NCBI GenBank assembly: GCA_034638255.1 | Contig: JAWPGT010000054.1 | Location: 1 to 64,000 of the forward strand | Length of the DNA stretch: 64,000 nucleotides | Direction: 5' to 3' | Source of the DNA: Coprinus comatus | Taxonomy: Eukaryota; Basidiomycota; Agaricomycetes; Agaricales; Agaricaceae | Shown: positions 45,996 to 59,729 of the stretch, one piece after another | Layout: every line of letters begins with the position of its first letter | Position numbering within the stretch: the first letter of the stretch is position 1 | The notes under the pieces: generated by a model | Databases searched by the model: none | What the model was told of the DNA's origin: nothing | What the model saw: the letters and a program-made list of their open reading frames with translations, nothing else | Position numbers and translations under genes: made by a program

Positions 45996-48900
45996 CTAGA
46001 TGCGGATTGGACGAGGTGCCGCCTTTTGAGCTGCTGATGTAGTAGTTCGTCCTTTGGGCCTAGGTCGATTGAGCCTCAGCGTTTCTCCAGGTCTGAGTTC
46101 GTATGTTAGCACTGAGTGGACAACTCTAATTTAGAACGAATACTCACGATATAATACTTCCCATACTAACATTCTCTTTTTGATTTCTTGACGTCGTATT
46201 CGACTCAGTGCTCATCTTTCCAACAGTAGTGTTTGCTGGGCCAGTAGAGCCTTTCGGTCCACTACTCCTCTTTGTCCATCCTAGCGCGCTCCTCCTTGTA
46301 CTCGAAGCAACACGAGGCCTAATAGTGGCATTTTGATTCTCTTTTGCGCTCATATTCACCACACTTTTCTTGGATTCAAGATTAAAGGTCATGGGTAAGA
46401 ATTGTTTTGTAGAACCCAGAGTCTGAGTAGGAGCAGGAATATTCGTGTTGTTCGTACGCTTGGTTGCGAGTGCTTGAGGATTTGTGAACACGCGGGGTGG
46501 AGCTTCTTGCACAAAGGAGGGTACCATTCGGGTAACCTCAGGCGAAGTATTGACCTTTGAAGGACGGCTAGATGGATAAGGAGAAGGTCGAGAGTTCTTT
46601 CGTGAACGGCATTGACGAGGGCGAAGCTCCGAAGGAAGGGGTCCATAGTTCTGAACCGAGTGTTGGAGCAGAGCTTGCATACCTTCTGGATTTTGAGGAG
46701 GTTGGAACGCTAACGCACAGATACAGTAAGCATCATATAACTTGAACGAAAATTACAAAGACTCACATTGGATCGCGAAAAGGGAGAAAGGAGTATCTGA
46801 CCAAGCCCGTTTACTTTCAACTACGGTGTTCTGAGCCTCGTCTCGTAGTGCATAAAACCTTCTCAAAGCTGCAACTCCTCGTTCATCTTCCCAAATAGCA
46901 GCTGTTGGTTCCTCAAATGCAGAATGGATCGAAGCCGTATCACCATCGACAATGAAGACTTGTTGATTTTCTGTTGGGCTATTTGCAATTGTAGCCTTCG
47001 TAGTTTGATTGGGAGACGTCGTACTGCTGGATAGGTCCTCTTCGTCGATGGTTTCATAAACAGACTCGGCGCGAGAATTCCTGACATGAGAGTAACGACG
47101 ACGATGGCCATCTCCACGAGCGCGTGCACGCGCTTGTTGAAGGGTGGAGACAGGGTTAGTTGCATTAGAGAGCATGAAGTTGAGCTCAGAAAGGTCGATA
47201 CTAGACAGCGAACTACCAGATATTGATGCACCGTCAGACGCGGATAAAGGAGGGGTATCTCCACCAGAGCTGGAGGTACAGGTACTGGAACGAGAGCGAG
47301 TTGTGGGAGCGGGACGCGTGAACACGGGTGCCCTGACTAGTACGTAAGTTAGCTAAAGTTTTTTAGACCAAATAGTTGACACTCACATGAGCTAGAGGTA
47401 TCTTCGCCAACCCCAGTCAATTCAAGATTCTCCAAATTCTGCATTTCTAGCAGACCCTGCTGTGCCTTGAGGATTTGATTCGACCTAAATTGCAAAGTAG
47501 AGGCAAATGATGAAGGCTTTTCGACGATCCTAGCTTTACTGGGAGACTCATACTCCTCGCGATCAGCAGCCTTCTGGCGTTTTCGTTTCTCAACACGGCG
47601 AGCACAAGGAGAGGCTTGAATAACTGAGCCAATGGAGCAACGACGGACGTGACCTCCACCTAGCATCTATTTGAAGGCGTCCCTCAATAATCGACTGTAC
47701 GTATGGGCATAAAATAACACTTACGCTGATCATAGTGTCATCTTCCTTAGGTGGGGGATGAACGCTACTCATACTCATCATAGACAAGGGTCGGAGCTGA
47801 TGAAGAGGAAACAGTCCACGATGAAAACGAGAATCATCATCACCACCGAAAACAGAATCTTCCGACATCATGGAGTCACGATGATCAGTCTTGTCAAAGA
47901 TAGAGTCTGCACGCATTGAAAAGACCTTATCGTCAAATGTAGTACGTTGTCCGGTTTTGTCGAAGAGTGAATCCGAGCCCATTGAGAATACTCGATCGTC
48001 GTCCATGATTGAATCATAAGTCACTTGTTGGGTGAAATTGGCAGGAGAACCAGCTGCGCTCTCGGGTGAAGCACTAATAGATGCGAGGGGCTTCAGGTGA
48101 TCAGCCATCTCAAACATCTTGTCACCAACACCAGGGCGTCCAAGTCGCATAACCGAGAAATCACTCATAATCGAGTCCACGGAGTCATTGTAACGGTGGG
48201 CAGATCTCCTCTTAGCAGCGCGTGAAAGAATGCTTGAATTAGAACTATTTCGGCGGTGAGCACCAAAGCCACGGTTGTAGATGCTAACAGGAGGGTTTTG
48301 TGACGAATTGGAATCTTGGCGATGGTGGTTAGGACGTGGAGCTGATGCATTGAAATAGTAACTGGACGCGTCACTATCCAATCTACGTCTCCTCGAGGCA
48401 TGGTTCATGAACGAGAAAGTATCATCAATCGAATATGATGAGCTGGAGAGAGCCTCTGTTGAAGGTCGTTCTTGAAGGCTTGGTAAACCGAAGTCGAAGG
48501 GATCAGGCACTCCGGGATTGATAACACGACCGTAAGAAGAGACGGAAGCAATACTAAAGAAGGAATCTCGAATAGAATGTCTTGCTTTACGAGTAGCGGG
48601 AATCGGTGCAGGATAAAACTGAGGTTTCATATTAGGATGGAACTCGAAGCCGCGACGAACCTCATCGAAAGAATCAAACCCGGTAAAGCTAGAGATGGAG
48701 GAAGCATGCGAATGCCTAAACTCCAATTTTCCGGGTTGGAGGAACATGTCGCTACTAGCATTTGACATTGTTCTAGGACGAGGTTGAGGTTGAGGCTGAG
48801 GATCTTGTGCAGTCCTGGCAATGATGGATTTAATAACAGAATCATCTTCGAGCGAACCTGCAGACAAAGAACGGACATGTTCCGGGGAAGGGATGATATC

Positions 48901-51900
48901 AGAGAGGGTGAGCGTCGCGTTGGTTCCAGTGGATCCCTTCTTGGTTTCCTTATTTTCAGAGTGAGGACGGCCACCAAATTTGAAAGAAGTATTAAGCTCT
49001 CCCGAAGCGGAACGTGAGTGGTTCGTTGAGAACGTGTTATCGAGATCATATGATGGTTCATTGCTGACGACGACATGGCTAGGACCTTCAGCGGAATCTT
49101 CCTCTCTGCTCCATGGGAACAACAACGTTGGTTCTTGTGCATCGACGATATTGGACACGCTCTCGAGGTTGAAGCAGGAACCAGATTGTTGAGTTTGAGT
49201 ATTCTCCTCATACTTGGTGGATTGAAGGTTCAATGTTGGCTCCTTCGTGTCCATCAAGCGCGTAACCTCATACATATCGAATGCTTCCGGTTCACTATCC
49301 TCGACCATCCGATCACTTTCTGCCATACCGTTGAGGATTTCTTCATCGGTAGCCATAGAAACATCTTCAGATGCGGTTGTATTGGAGTACTTCTTGTTCA
49401 GGTTGAACTCAGACGGTATCTTCGGTACGGGGGGTACCTCGAAGCTCAACAATGTTCCAAAATCGCATCTTAAGTCGACCTTGGCAGGAGTTTTGAAGGC
49501 CTTCTCCAACTGTTCAACGAAACTCCTTCGATCCGAAGCGCCAGATTCATTCAACTTCTGTAATTCACCAGTAAAATCGAAAGATTGCTTCGTGTCTGCA
49601 TCAGATTCCGCATCAGCATGTTCTCCATCATCTGTTTCTTCCATATCACCACCAACATTGGTTAGAGCCGCACGGAAAACGGGGGATGAAATGTCGTCGA
49701 ATCTGATAGGAGAAGTAGGGTTGGCATTTCTTGGTAGTTCAACCGAACCATCATAATAATCCTGATCACAACCTGAGACCCTCCTATTGAAATTGAATGT
49801 ATCGTCCTCTTCAGCATAATCGGTATTTTTCAAGATAAACTGCAGTTCATCGGGTATATCAGAATCAGGATCTGATGCGTCGAGCTCGGGAACACGATAA
49901 CAAGATACATCAGAACCCCCCAAGGTAGCAGGCAAACGTCTTGTCTTTTTCTCGGATGACGTATTCGAATTTGAACCTGAGAACGCCGGAGAAGTGGAAC
50001 CAGCACATTGGAAGCTCATATCTTCTTTTGATCCAGTCTGAGGACTGAGGCCAGCACATTGGAAGCTCAAGTCTTCTCCACCACTGGACTCGGCGGGGAC
50101 AGGAAGCAAAGAGAACCTCTTTTTGATGAAGGCGCTAGCCCTTCGACCAAGAGAAGCAGGAGGTGAAAACGAGCCTTTCGTAGCATTTGCCTTGGATACA
50201 TTGGCAGGTGCAAAAAAAGACGAAGACGAAGCTCTCAGGGTAGATTTTCCATCCCAGATTTCTGGAACCTTCACTGGGCGAGGCTTGGGAGGCCTGAGAG
50301 CATGGAACACAGGAGCAGGATCAGGCTCGGGACCTGGTGTCATGGTGCGTTTATGACCCTTCTTCCAAGTGCCAGTTGGGGATACAGCGTGGGAGTGGAT
50401 GTTCTCTTTCTCGTTATCTTTAGAGGTCTTACGTTCCTTTAATGGAGAGAGCTGTTGGATAAGGATGGGCCAAGGAGATATGGGTTGACCGATAGTGCTT
50501 TCACTAGACTTGTTCTTGAGTGTAGATTTTCCCAATGAACCAGTTAAGATGGGGGTAGAAAGTGTCTTAGTTGCGTTACCCCGCGATTGAGCATATGGTC
50601 GAAGAGATGTTATTGAAGCAACACTTGTCCGCAGTTTGACAACTTTTCTCGATAAGGTATTATTGGCGTGGTTGGGGGGACTCTTATTCTTGAGAGGACT
50701 CTCACCACCAAGAGCCAAGCGAGACTTCCGAGCAAGGGTACTGTCAAAGTTGACATCAGGACGAGTCGAATCAAGGATATTGGCAGGAAGTGGTTTCAAG
50801 GGTGTCATGTCAGGAGTCGATGGAGTTGCTTCAAGATCCAAATGATTGATCAGCAAAGCAAGATCGTTTGTAGCAGCATCTAGGATTGAAAGAACACCTA
50901 TAGAACAGTCAAACGTTAACGTTATATTATTCCTATCGCAACGATATTGTACTAACCTTCGTCATCCTCATGCATTGGGCGTGGACGCGATTTTCCTAGC
51001 AATTGCTCAGACATAGGCCTTGTTCTATGCCTCTTCACGGGAGAAACGCGCGGTTCCTCATCCTCCACGACATTAGAGGCTATACCCCCATACACAACAG
51101 AATCATGAATATCGGTGGTTTCGTGACCATCAGCAGTCGCCTCTTCAATAGTGACAATAGGGAACGCGGTGCTGTATATCTCTTCTGCAACGCCTCGTGT
51201 TCATATTCGTCCTCTTCCAAATGCTCATCGTGATTCGACATAATTTCGGGGAATACGTCGGTGATCAAAGTCCTCTTTCTTCCATCGCTGATCTTCCTGC
51301 TCTCCTTTCCTTCCTCTCTCGCCTTTGCCTTCTTCTGCTTCTTCTCTTTCTGCATCTCACGTTTTCCGTCCCGTAGGACAGCTTCATCCCATCGCACACT
51401 TCCTTTACTATCTCGAGTGAATGCCGACGCGCCTGAGCTCGACGCTGTCGACATAGGTCGCCCTGATGAAGCAGAACTCATAGTTGATCCTTTTGGAGGT
51501 CTCATTGATGATGATGAGGTACTCATGATGGATCCCATACGTTCTTTCGGTAGTCGAAGGCCTGACCCATCAACAGAGAGCTTATGGGGTTGAAGCAGAA
51601 TTGAAGATGATGTTGACCCGTTACGTACGGAAGGCAGCCTCATCGATCCAGGCAAACCGATTCCGAGACCCAGGATGGAATGTTTCTTCCCCAAAGTCTG
51701 TGATTTCTGGGACTTCAAGGGTCTGGGAGTCGCATCAACATCGTCAGTTTCAAAACTTGAGGTTGAGTAACGAAGTGTTCCTTCAGTCACTTTCTTCTCT
51801 CTCTTCTCTTTCTTGTGCTTCTTTTTCTTCTCCCGGACAGTGCCATCCTGATTTTCCTTCTCTTTGCGTTCCTTCTTTTCTTTCTTCTCTTTCTTGTCCT

Positions 51901-53033
51901 TCTTGTCCTTAATAGTTCCGTCCCTATTCTCACTAGCAGCAGTCGGTGCCCAGCTGGCCATCCGTGCCAAAGATTTAACAGAACGAATAGCACGGAGCGC
52001 GATGGAACCTTGCTCTTTGCCACCAGCGTTTGATGGGGCTAAGAAGCCATTTAAAGTTGGTGCGGGTGTGTTTGAACGTGAAGGAGGAAGCGGTGGCAGT
52101 GATTCAATATCTTGGCATGCCTCCTTGAGCGACTCTGGTGTAAATGAACGAGTAGCTTTCTTTGCAGGGCGTTGTTGTTCTGAAGAAGTAGAGGTCTTGC
52201 GATTTGAGAAACCCATGTTGATGGGGGTGTTGAGAAGAATACCAGAATCCAGAGAGTTGAAGCGCGCTCGGCCTTCTTGATTGAGATTGAGAAGATCAGG
52301 AGCTGATATTTTAGAGATTAATTTCCAGGAAGCAAAAAATTAATAATGGTACTTACTATTAGATCGCATGGACATTTCAGGAGCTAAATAGTGGGAATGA
52401 TAAGCATTTGTCGAGTAGCACACCGGGATATCACTTACATTTTGCGCGTTTAGAATTTTCCTTGCCTTCCTTTTCCTTCTCCTTAGAATCTTTCCTTCCA
52501 CGCCCGATGCTCCACCATTTCTTCTCCTCGTCATTCTTCACTTTGAGCAGATTGTCGGACAACGGAACATTTCTTGCTACAGTCGGGACATTGGTAACTT
52601 CTCCCAATGCACCCCAAGACATCCCATCAAGAGCCGCACGGGATTTCTTCTTCTTAACAACAACAATATCTTCAAGCTCTAGATCGTTAGAAGAGTCCAC
52701 ATAAATCTCGAAGCCACCGCGGACAGATGATGTATTGGCTCCAACCCGATGGGTAATATTAGAAAGATCTTTTTCTCGCTTGTTCTCCTTGTTACTAGCA
52801 CCGAGTAGTCCCAACTTTGACTTTTTGGGTACGAGCCGCTTGCGAGCGGGAGCATCAGATTTTGGGGCCAGAGGTACAGGAGATATTGATGCCCAAGAAC
52901 TGTCAAAAGAATTCGAGAAAGATGCGTTGGCTTCAGAGGAAATCCCAGCAGCCGAAGGGGTTGCAGAAATTAGTCGGATGGAAGGAATTTGCCGTTGGGG
53001 AGATGGGGAGTCTGTTGATGGACGTGATAGCAT
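45996..53033 (-). CDS. Very large disordered Ser-rich protein (about 2190 aa), possibly cell-cycle regulated
   Basis: Exons: 53033-52439, 52383-52357 (27 nt), 52302-50957, 50897-47725, 47666-47387, 47336-46767, 46709-46148 and 46092-45996. All junctions agree in phase except within exon 3, where the frame changes between about 51180 and 51250. A 68-77 nt intron with a weak donor, or a frameshift, would fix it. The protein is low-complexity: Ser/Pro-rich tracts, a long Lys/Glu block (about 51800-51930), SP/TP sites and at least five KEN tripeptides (such as SNKENK, EKENIH, QKENVS). Short repeats occur: two DLSFQCAG/DMSFQCAG copies (near 50010-50080) and three VFSM..DS.FDKT-like units (near 47890-48000). 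The C-terminus GETLRLNRPRPKGR is compact and basic. I recognise no catalytic domain. The KEN and SP sites suggest APC/C and CDK control, which is inference. Confidence 0.75.
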
Positions 53034-56000
53034 TGGTAATGAATTTCTGGTATGTTAATTGAATGCTTGAAGTCTTGAAAATCGTTGGCCTGCGTGATAT
53101 CGTATAAATGTGTGGAATGGTGGTATATGTGAACGAAATAAATGTAGTCGTGATGGTCTTAGTGGAGTCTTTGCGTGTATTGCGTATACGCGTTACTGCT
53201 TGAGAATTTTCTCTTATACGGATCTCTAGAACTGAAGAAGTAAAGTAAGTACAAGAAACACGATATTGGCTGAAACTAGTTACCTAACCGCCTCTTACCG
53301 TTGTTGCTGCACACACAGCACTCTCCAAGCTCGCAGACTATAATCTTGCTGTCTGCCGAGTGGTGGATAATTGCGTAGGAATAACTATCGGTTTGTTGGA
53401 AGAGAACAACCCAACTGGATCCCAGAACGCGTCGAGTTCAACTTCTGATCACATGACCTCACGAGATTGGTCACGTTCCATCAGCCCTGACTACACGTGT
53501 TAACCTCGTTTTGATCCCAGCAACCATGGCAGTGCGCGCTAGTCAGGCTAGTCAGGCGCTAGTACAGTACTTACTTTGTTAACGGGATTTTTTTAGCGCC
53601 GGATTCTCACAGGGAGTCACTTCATGATTCGCAACTTCGAACAGTCTGCAATTCTTGCTACACGAGGTAAGTAAGAACAGAAAACTTGAAATTTCACAGG
53701 ACCAATATCTGAATCAAGAACTGACGAATTGTAAGGATCACTTGCAAGCTTTAGTGAGATAAGTAAATATACCACTGGCAGTTGGACGTTTATGAACCAC
53801 CGCGCTGGTGCTATCAAAACAAGCTCTGAAACTAAGTGTTTCTTTTCTATACCAGTAGGTTTCATCCGAGTCGGCAAGTTCAATTCCCCGCAACTAGGAA
53901 GGCCATTTGGAAGTAAGTCAAACTGTCAGAACATAACATATCAACCGAATAGTAAACTGCGATGCGCGCGCACTGCCAATACAAATACGTACGTTTAATA
54001 AAAGGCATATGTACCACGTTGCTTATGGCATGCAAGACGGAGCAAAATCGTATTTTCCAGCTTTCCAGAAAAAGTATAATATTCGGACTGCAAAGTGGCT
54101 TACAATAGTATATCTTTAATTCAAAAAGGCGGACTTCTATGTCTATTTCTGTGTCTATGTATTTAGAAATAGAGACACCGGCGGTGGACCATAAATCAAA
54201 GGAGAAACATACCAATTGGTTCCACCTGTATGTAGTGATGAGCTAGATTTTCATAAAACTTCAAATATACCGTTATTTAGTACTTCACATGTTCAATAAA
54301 CAACCGATGCAGTCCGCAAAGTCTCAACCAACCGCCACCATGTTGATTACTACTAGTAACTAATTGAAGACCGACAACACCGGACACACCACGAAGTACT
54401 CCAGACCAATGCCCACCACCAACACATGTAGTTGGTTAACGCGGATCTTATTAAGGTTAGAGTTGGCAGGTACTACTAGTATGCATATTCCCAAATAGTA
54501 ATTTCCCCAATCTAGTCATGGCAGAGCACTGTTATAGTGTTGCCTTGAAATCACCGATATGTCCTATAGTGTAGGCTCTTGGCTAAACTCGAGGATCATA
54601 CTTGGCTCCTTCTTGGCTCCACATTGATAAACATTTGTATTTATAAGAGCTCAAATAAACCCATGATCAATTAATATACTAGAATGTACTCAGACCTACT
54701 CAGACACGATGATGCATCGATGATGTCTTCCATCACCAAAAACAACCACTAACGCCACCATCTGACACGGACTTCTTCGGCGCAGAAATATCACATTTCA
54801 ATCTGGCCTGAACGACTATCAGAAAAGGGAAATTTTTTTAAGAATATTTCGATTTTCAACTGTGGTGTTCTTGAATGTAGTCACTCGTTCGCCGACTCCA
54901 ACTCCTTGGTTTCATTTCGAGAGGATCAGGGTTCCACTAAAGTACCGATAGAAATGGAAACATCGTCATGTATCCAGTTCCAGTATTATCTATTACTATC
55001 GATAAACGGCGTTGATCTTTGATACCCCCACTCAAGACATATAGTTAGTAACGAATCTAATGCACTATCTGCGCTCCGCAGGTATTTAATTTGGGTTATC
55101 GCCTTTTTCTCTAAACTAATATCTCCCCCGTGCATTGGTATTCACTTTTCCTTTGACATCGGTTGTTGAACCCAAGATTGCGGTCTTCAACAACTCCTCC
55201 GGAGGGGGACTGATAGATCATCCATAAAAACACCCCTCAGGTCATTGAAAGATACCGTGAACAGCCGTAAACCCCTTGATAGGAGTTAGAGAGCTATGTT
55301 ACTATGATTTAGAAGAGACAGACTCATGTGCTTTCAGTTCAGGCAACACCTGTTGTGCCAAAGATACATATCTAAGCGAGGAGAACAGGTATGATCTCAG
55401 TATACCCTGGATATATAATCACTTGACTTAATTTCCCCAAGTTACTGCGGCCCTCAGAGCCCTAATTTGATTGGCATTAAATATTCCCGTAGGGACCTCT
55501 CCCCGAGTCAAATCAAGATGTCACTACCTATTTCGTGAAAAGTCTTTAGATATTTCAAATTACAAAACGATAATGAAGCTCACCACAAGGAAGCAGGAAA
55601 AATATACTTGATGGATGTGGTGAGATGGGCACTGTGGGAGTTGAAAAATTCTTCGGCTATCATATATTATCATTGTGGCGATGCTACCTTCATCAGAACC
55701 TATAAACACGAAAGCATCCATCATAATGATGTAGTTGTGATAGATTCTACTAATTGTTTGTAAATAGGTTCCTATACATACCTATACATACAGTCTGGTA
55801 CGCATTTCAACAATTAGGATATGAGATCATCAGAACCCTAAATTCGACTTATGTTCATCGCGCCCGAGCGGATTGATACGATTGTCACGATGTCGATGTC
55901 ATATATATTGACAACCAAACAGGTCAGTAGTACCATTATAGTATGTAGATCACCTCCTAATCAGTTTGTTCCTCAGCAATACAAATCCAGACATAATGTA

Positions 56001-56402
56001 AATTGACGTGTGTAGTTTCTTCTTGAGAAATGATGATCGCTACCAATGCTTGAGCGAGGGCATTTTTCGGGAGAATAAACCTTCAAATTTCATGTCCTCA
56101 TTTGATTTTTTCAATTCCAAGTCTGACATCTGAGATCGTGATGATCATTTAAATCACACCATCACTGATATCAGAGATCATTGTTTTACTTACATTTCAA
56201 ACCTCAAACACACAGTGCGGGGCAAATTTCCGGGTTAAGGCCAATCCTTTTTACTTACATACCAACAACTCGTATGGAGCTCACTCGGCTTCAATCAATG
56301 CCGGTACATGTAGGATATCATGGAGTATAATCTTTTCATACCCAAAATAGGTCACATCCGAAACCAAAGGGGTCGATCAAACTATTCTAAAACTTTATGA
56401 GC
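53034..56402. other. Gene-poor region, 3.4 kb
   Basis: Promoter of the large gene, then AT-rich DNA. A plus-strand start at 53624 would splice to a peptide of only about 25 residues and is not credited. No RNA gene or element was recognised. Confidence 0.5.
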
Positions 56403-56411
56403 GTAGTCACA

Positions 56412-57068
56412 AGACCCTTGAATATCCCTACTAAGGCCGGGAGGCAAAAACGGAGAAAAAAGTGAAAATCCGGCCGTAGGCCGGAGGCGAAAACGGATAT
56501 ATTTGGCCTTTGGGACATGGAGGCTGGGTCCTAATAGTGCGGACAGTTTATCGCCATCAGACGATGCCAGGTCCAGGTGATGGACCAATTAGCCCGAAAT
56601 TTTTTTCACCTACCATCCGAAGATGTATTGGTACAACATTTAATCCACTTCATACCTCCCATCATTGCTAGAACCTAATCATGTGTTGACAGTGCTTGAA
56701 TCATCACCAAATTACATCACGCTAACAGGTTTTGCTATAACACAGAAGGATTGGAATTTTTGATACATTATATATATACGCTAATAGCATAGTAGTTTTG
56801 GTTGCATTTTATGAATTAGGCATCAGAAAGCATCCATTTGATTGTACAACTACTGCTAGAGATGTAGTTAGGTGTATATAGTGCTAAATGACCTGATATG
56901 TTACTCGCAAAATTTTTTTGTATTTTTGAGGCCGGATCCAGGATTCCGGACAAATTTGAGGGGACGGGGTAGGCCGGAGGCCAAACCGGACCAAAACTGG
57001 AAATTTTGGTCCGGACAAAAAAATGCCAAAAATCCGGAGTTTTGGCACCCGGGATATTCAAGGGTCCT
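56412..57068. mobile_element. 657 bp non-autonomous TIR element (MITE-like)
   Basis: The left end AGACCCTTGAATATCCC and the right end (reverse-complemented) AGGACCCTTGAATATCCC form inverted repeats, differing by one base. GTAGTCACA is duplicated at 56403-56411 and 57069-57077 (8 or 9 bp depending on where the end is placed). The interior is rich in GGCCGGA/TCCGGCC words (56450-56515, 56930-57040) and has no transposase. An 8 bp duplication would fit hAT-like elements, 9 bp Mutator-like; not resolved. Confidence 0.8.
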
Positions 57069-57077
57069 GTAGTCACA

Positions 57078-59729
57078 CTGCTGATCGGCTTCGATGAGAC
57101 CGACTCGACAGGATGGCTTGGAGCTTTCTGTTAGTCGTTTATAAAAGAACCATAATCATGGACCGGATATTTGTATCCGGATGTGTGTGTGAAATATGAC
57201 ACATCGTTGTCATTATCCGCTACCAGTTGGAAGACAAGGTTTGGGCATAAATACTTCCTAATTTCTATGCAATATGTATTGTTAATGCTTATGGCACATC
57301 CGCCGGAATATTAATCACTCCTATCCCTTCCTTGACGCACCTGGGTAAGTCTCCTCAATTATATCTCGGAATATTCGTATAACCGTGAACACGGGCTTCG
57401 CGGTTCATTAGTTTCGACAACCTAATTAACCTGTAATTCATTGAAGTCAATATTGATCATCGACTGTAACTCTGCTATTGGCAGGCTGGAATACAATACG
57501 CGGCATCACGGGAAACATTTAAATGTGTTGCAGTCTAGTGAAATGATGATACGGAGAACAAGAAACCATATTCTCCTTGTACAATGTATTCACTGTTATT
57601 TCACGATGTTAATAGAAATTGTAGCATTTTTAACACCGGACCACCCGGACCAGAGGAGATTCAATTGTAATAGTGAATTAGTGTGATCATCTCAACTTCA
57701 TCAATATCTTTACTCCTCTGAATGACAAGAATAATATTTAATATCAGTGTTATATCAGAAGAATATGATAAGTATAAACCTCCATTATATTATCATCATA
57801 CTTTATGATGGTTGCAAATGTTGGGACTCGGTGCAGAGTACCAAGTAGTCTTGTGAATATGATTACTCCTACTAATAAACTTTTCGGGGATCAGCTTTAC
57901 CAGGAATGTCTCATCATTATACATATATTTGTCGTGGTGTTAGAAGCCAGTGCTCCTGCAGTGGGTCGGGTATTGGGGTAATAATGAAATATCAATTATC
58001 CTCTTGGTATCACAATTCATACGTTGTTTTTTTGTTTAAATTTAAACCTCCCCGTTCATTAACTTCGAAGTATCACTACCCTTTCCAAGGAAACCCTCAC
58101 TGATTCCCTACCTCTCGCTCCTTTCAACCTAAAAGGCAATTCCTACGCAACTTTCCGCCGACGGGTTCCTCAAATCATGTAAAATATAAAAATAGAACAG
58201 ATGGGGCACCTTCAAGTCTGAACGAGAAGTCCCAAACGCCCTAGATATAACTATAATTATGTACTCCAGTATAATTGGATGTGACCAAATGTGAAAAATC
58301 CCTTGGGGTTCTATTCTATTTTTAATAAATACTATTTTTTCGCAGCAACACGTTGCTTGACTTCTACCCGACAGTCAAAAAGTTCACTTGTACTACATAA
58401 ACCTGACATTGTAGACACAACCCACCTCAGAGCAACTGTAGATCAATCATGAAAAAACAGGACAAGAAGTTACTTAATACTTATCTCATGATTAGTATCG
58501 TCGGCACTGATCGTGAGATATAGTTTATTTTCAGCCTTTTTAGTACCTTACACAACCATGATGGCATTCATAACCCACTTTACGGGAAGTGAATCAAGAA
58601 CTTTGACTGCTGTCATTGGTCAAGTGATGTGAAAGGTGGCAGATACCGCGACTAACGGATTTCCCCCCGGTTTGTTAAGTTTATTGGTAGAAGTTAAGAA
58701 CATGCTACAAGTAATGTCAAGACCGTGCACCATGCTGAACACTCCGAGTTCGGGCTACTGTCACTTCCTCGTGTGTTTTCTATCCACATCTTTGGCTGAT
58801 GAGAAATCACTTGTTACGACATATTAAAAAAGTCTCAAATCCGAGGACCTGTTTTTTGTAGTATTACTAGAATTGATTTAACCATACCAACGATAGATGC
58901 ATATGGTAAGTCAGCATCACACATCTGTATAAAGAAGTGTCATACCATCATTGATTCATACAGTGTGAGTAAAATGTCGAGCCCCGTTAAGTTGATTTGT
59001 CCATAGTGAAGTTGGTTATAGTGTCACTAAAAGACGTTTCAGTTCACATATGTAACAACAAACTATGTAGTAATTAGCCAAGAAATGCTCAGTACGGATA
59101 TAGATATCGTCGCAAGGCTTCTTTCCGACCAGCGCTGCTGATTTAACTTTCACGTTAAGTTTCAGGGAAATTTTGATTATCGGGTACTTGGATTTATGAG
59201 GCTATTATATAGGATCCTATCACGGAATGAACAAGGGAACTCTGCGTCATATTCTGCGACGATTGGTAGTTGATTGATCAATCAAAGATAGACCATGAAT
59301 ACCCCAAGTAGAACCTCTCAGGAAAATATTGCTAATAGTTTTAGTGGTAGTGATCGCGTATATTCTTTTAGGTGGGGAAGCTACCCTTTCTATAAGCATA
59401 TTATATACGGAGAGACTGAATATACGATTGTCTGAATCTATCTCTATGGAAAATGAACATGAACCTCTAATTCTATATCAACCAAACTTTTGATCCTAAA
59501 GCCCCAAGTACAATAAACCCAATAAATAGAAAGAGAAATTGATGAAGTATAAATCATTAGAACGAATATAATGAAAAGCCAAAATGTGCTGCAGGACATA
59601 TTTACGATGTGGAGATTGATACGGTGAATGGACACTGTCAAACGAGAACATGAGATGCGAGGTGGTGTTAATGTTCATGGGTTAGATGGCCAAATGCGAA
59701 ATTTAATGCGTTTTTGTGTAGCATGTAGT
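57078..59729. other. Gene-poor region, 2.7 kb
   Basis: No coding region, tRNA or repeat element recognised. Its right end holds the 3' UTR of the prenyltransferase gene. Confidence 0.5.

Noticed and set aside
49075..49756. Long plus-strand frames opposite the giant gene (also 50123-50356, 51864-52280)
   Set aside because: Mirror frames caused by the Ser-rich codon bias of the true minus-strand gene.
53617..53883. Possible small genes on either strand beside the giant gene
   Set aside because: The plus-strand model splices to about 25 residues and the minus frame has no motif or start support.
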